Positions 14,225 through 15,311 of a DNA stretch of 15,311 nucleotides are shown here, one piece after another. The notes below the pieces were generated by a model. That model was not told where the DNA came from. It did not search any database and saw only the letters and a program-made list of their open reading frames with translations. Every line of letters begins with the position of its first letter. Positions within the stretch are counted from its first letter, which is position 1. The position numbers were made by a program, and so were the translations under genes. Source of the stretch: CAYRTD01 sp964426915 (lineage in GTDB: Bacteria > Bacteroidota > Bacteroidia > Bacteroidales > GCA-2748055); the NCBI GenBank assembly GCA_964426915.1, contig CAYRTD010000104.1, positions 1 through 15,311 of the forward strand. The letters are read 5' to 3'.

Positions 14225-15025
14225 ATGAATATAGTTATAGTTCAGCCTGCTATCATCTGGGAGTCGCCCGCAGAAAACCTGGAAAAATATAATCACCTTC
14301 TTTCAGGAATAAAAAATGATCCAGATCTGATCGTCCTCCCCGAAATGTTTACTACCGGCTTTTCCATGAATTCCGAAAAGCTCGCTGTGCCTCATGAAAA
14401 CCCTGTGATCGGATGGATGCGGGGAAAAGCCACAAGATTTGGTTCCGCTATAACCGGGAGTCTGATAATTGAAGATACAGGTAAAAGCCCGGAGAAAGAT
14501 GAAAATATCACAAAATCATTTTTCAACAGGCTTATTTTTATCAACGAAGAGGGAGAGTTAAGTTATTATGATAAACGTCATATGTTCAGAATGGGTGGGG
14601 AAGGAGATCATTTTACGGCCGGAAAGGAGAGATTGATAGTAAATTATAAAGCCTGGAGGATATGCCCGCTGATCTGCTACGATCTAAGATTCCCTGTCTG
14701 GAGCCGTAACAGGGAAGAGTATGATCTTCTTTTATATGTGGCCAATTGGCCTGCCGCAAGATCAGAGGTCTGGAATACCCTGTTACGAGCACGAGCTATA
14801 GAGAATCAATCCTGGGTCATTGGTGTTAATAGAACAGGTAAGGATGGTGAAGGAATGGAGTATAACGGTGAAAGTCAGGTCATTGACCCAAAAGGCAATG
14901 TCCTTGTAAAGCTCGGAAAAGAGGAAGCAATAACGGAAGTGAAAATATCTCTTGAAGATCTGGATATTTTCAGACAAAAATTTCCGGTCTGGAAGGACAG
15001 GGATCCTTTTAATTCAGAGTGGTAA
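14225..15025 (+). CDS. Nitrilase-superfamily amidase, omega-amidase (YafV/Nit2)-like
   Basis: This 266-aa cytoplasmic carbon-nitrogen hydrolase carries the complete Glu-Lys-Cys triad: Glu40 in LPEMFTTGF, Lys117 in YYDKRHMF, and Cys151 in CYDLRFPVWSRN. Further conserved blocks are ANWPAARSEVWNTLLRARAIENQ and GES.VIDPKGNVL. The CYDLRFP-W-R pattern and length match the omega-amidase/YafV branch, which hydrolyses alpha-ketoglutaramate or alpha-ketosuccinamate formed by glutamine or asparagine transaminases, for example in methionine salvage. The exact substrate cannot be fixed from sequence. The ATG at 14225 gives the standard MNIVIVQPAIIWE N-terminus. The upstream hypothetical gene ends 56 bp before. 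No further gene follows on this strand in the window. Confidence 0.9.
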   Translation: MNIVIVQPAIIWESPAENLEKYNHLLSGIKNDPDLIVLPEMFTTGFSMNSEKLAVPHENPVIGWMRGKATRFGSAITGSLIIEDTGKSPEKDENITKSFFNRLIFINEEGELSYYDKRHMFRMGGEGDHFTAGKERLIVNYKAWRICPLICYDLRFPVWSRNREEYDLLLYVANWPAARSEVWNTLLRARAIENQSWVIGVNRTGKDGEGMEYNGESQVIDPKGNVLVKLGKEEAITEVKISLEDLDIFRQKFPVWKDRDPFNSEW

Positions 15026-15103
15026 AAACAAAGAAGGTTTCTAAAAAGTCCCTGACATAAAGAAATAGCTTATAATTTGAAAGCATAATTTTTTTAGATG
15101 GCA

Positions 15104-15152
15104 GAAATAACAGACCCTAAGGGTTTCGAAAACCCTTAGGGTCTGTTATTTC
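15104..15152. repeat. Perfect 23-bp inverted repeat downstream of the amidase gene
   Basis: Positions 15104-15126 are perfectly complementary to 15130-15152 around a 3-nt loop. The stem includes GACCCTAAGGGTTT. It starts 78 bp after the amidase stop. It could act as a bidirectional transcription barrier, but neither side has an adjacent T-tract, unlike classical rho-independent terminators. The T-run at about 15090-15096 lies upstream of the stem. Confidence 0.85.
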
Positions 15153-15199
15153 AGAGCAAAAAGGTAATTCTTAGAAATTTACTATCAGTTTGTAAGAAT

Positions 15200-15263
15200 T
15201 CCAGACACCCGACTTTATAGACAGACTCTACTTAGTGTCCGTCAATAAAGTCGAGAGTCTGGA
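15200..15263. repeat. 27-bp imperfect inverted repeat
   Basis: Arms 15200-15226 and 15237-15263 match with 4 mismatches in 27, separated by a 10-nt loop. The outer TCCAGAC/GTCTGGA ends are perfect. The inner CGACTTTAT...GAC sequence recurs downstream of the PiT gene (8183-8194). The layout resembles the terminal inverted repeats of a tiny non-autonomous element or a structured intergenic hairpin. Confidence 0.75.
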
Positions 15264-15273
15264 TCAGAACCGA

Positions 15274-15289
15274 ACCGCCAATTGGCGGT
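15274..15289. repeat. Perfect 16-bp palindrome
   Basis: ACCGCCAATTGGCGGT is fully self-complementary. It lies inside repeat copy C, as the CCGAT/ATCGG palindromes lie inside copies A and B. Confidence 0.85.
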
Positions 15290-15311
15290 GAGCTCAGCGA
15301 AGCTAATGTTC

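Larger units (their letters stand above)
15200..15311. repeat. Mosaic intergenic repeat, copy C (cut by the window edge)
   Basis: This block contains 15204-15226, similar to 8177-8199 (19 of 23 bases). It also contains GTGAGCTC (15288-15295), shared with 23-30; CAGAACCGA (15265-15273), complementary to 39-47; and a terminal TAATGTTC (15304-15311), the complement of the GAACATTA found in copies A and B. The right boundary is outside the window. No coding sequence is seen from 15026 to the end. Confidence 0.65.

Noticed and set aside
8201..15311. CRISPR array, prophage or transposase gene
   Set aside because: No regularly spaced identical repeats and no phage or transposase proteins are present; the repeats seen are dispersed and mosaic.

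Overview
The window looks like a chromosomal segment of a low-to-moderate G+C member of the Bacteroidota, probably from the Bacteroidales/Marinilabiliales side. The evidence is a DUF4301 protein, a PiT transporter fused to a PhoU-like domain, a stand-alone carboxypeptidase-regulatory-like domain protein, AT-rich leaders without Shine-Dalgarno sequences, and promoter boxes of the Bacteroidota TAnnTTTG type. No genus can be assigned from the sequence alone. Ten protein genes are supported; no tRNA, rRNA, CRISPR array or transposase gene was seen.

Layout. 1-389 is a gene-free mosaic of hairpins and short repeats. 390-4257 (+) holds iorA and iorB (2-oxoacid:ferredoxin oxidoreductase of the indolepyruvate type) and a DUF4301 protein that looks like a nucleotidyltransferase. 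4267-6585 (-) is a tight two-gene unit: an outer-membrane porin followed 3 bp later by a lipoprotein with a predicted beta-helix. Divergent from it (+) are a small exported carboxypeptidase-regulatory-like protein and a PhoB-type response regulator. 7930-8200 is a second mosaic repeat block. 8201-10495 (-) is the PiT-PhoU phosphate transporter, divergent from a second PhoB-type response regulator (10704-11405, +). Then come a TPR-containing exported protein (-), an unrecognised membrane-anchored protein (+), a nitrilase-family omega-amidase-like enzyme (+), and a third repeat-rich tail (15104-15311).

How the genes fit together. The centre (4267-11405) reads as a phosphate-response locus. Both divergent intergenic regions (6586-6722 and 10496-10703) carry TTAA(G/C) half-sites spaced exactly 11 bp apart. 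That is the spacing of PhoB boxes, and the half-site resembles the cyanobacterial Pho box core. Candidate -7 boxes lie next to these arrays. Both regulators keep a PhoB-like recognition helix. The inference is a Pho regulon island: porin and surface lipoprotein outside, PiT-PhoU in the inner membrane, two orphan PhoB paralogues in control, and no PhoR kinase in view.

The most unusual non-coding feature is the family of mosaic intergenic repeats. Copies at about 1-281, 7942-8199 and 15200-15311 share modules of 17-32 bp in shuffled order and orientation, studded with perfect palindromes.
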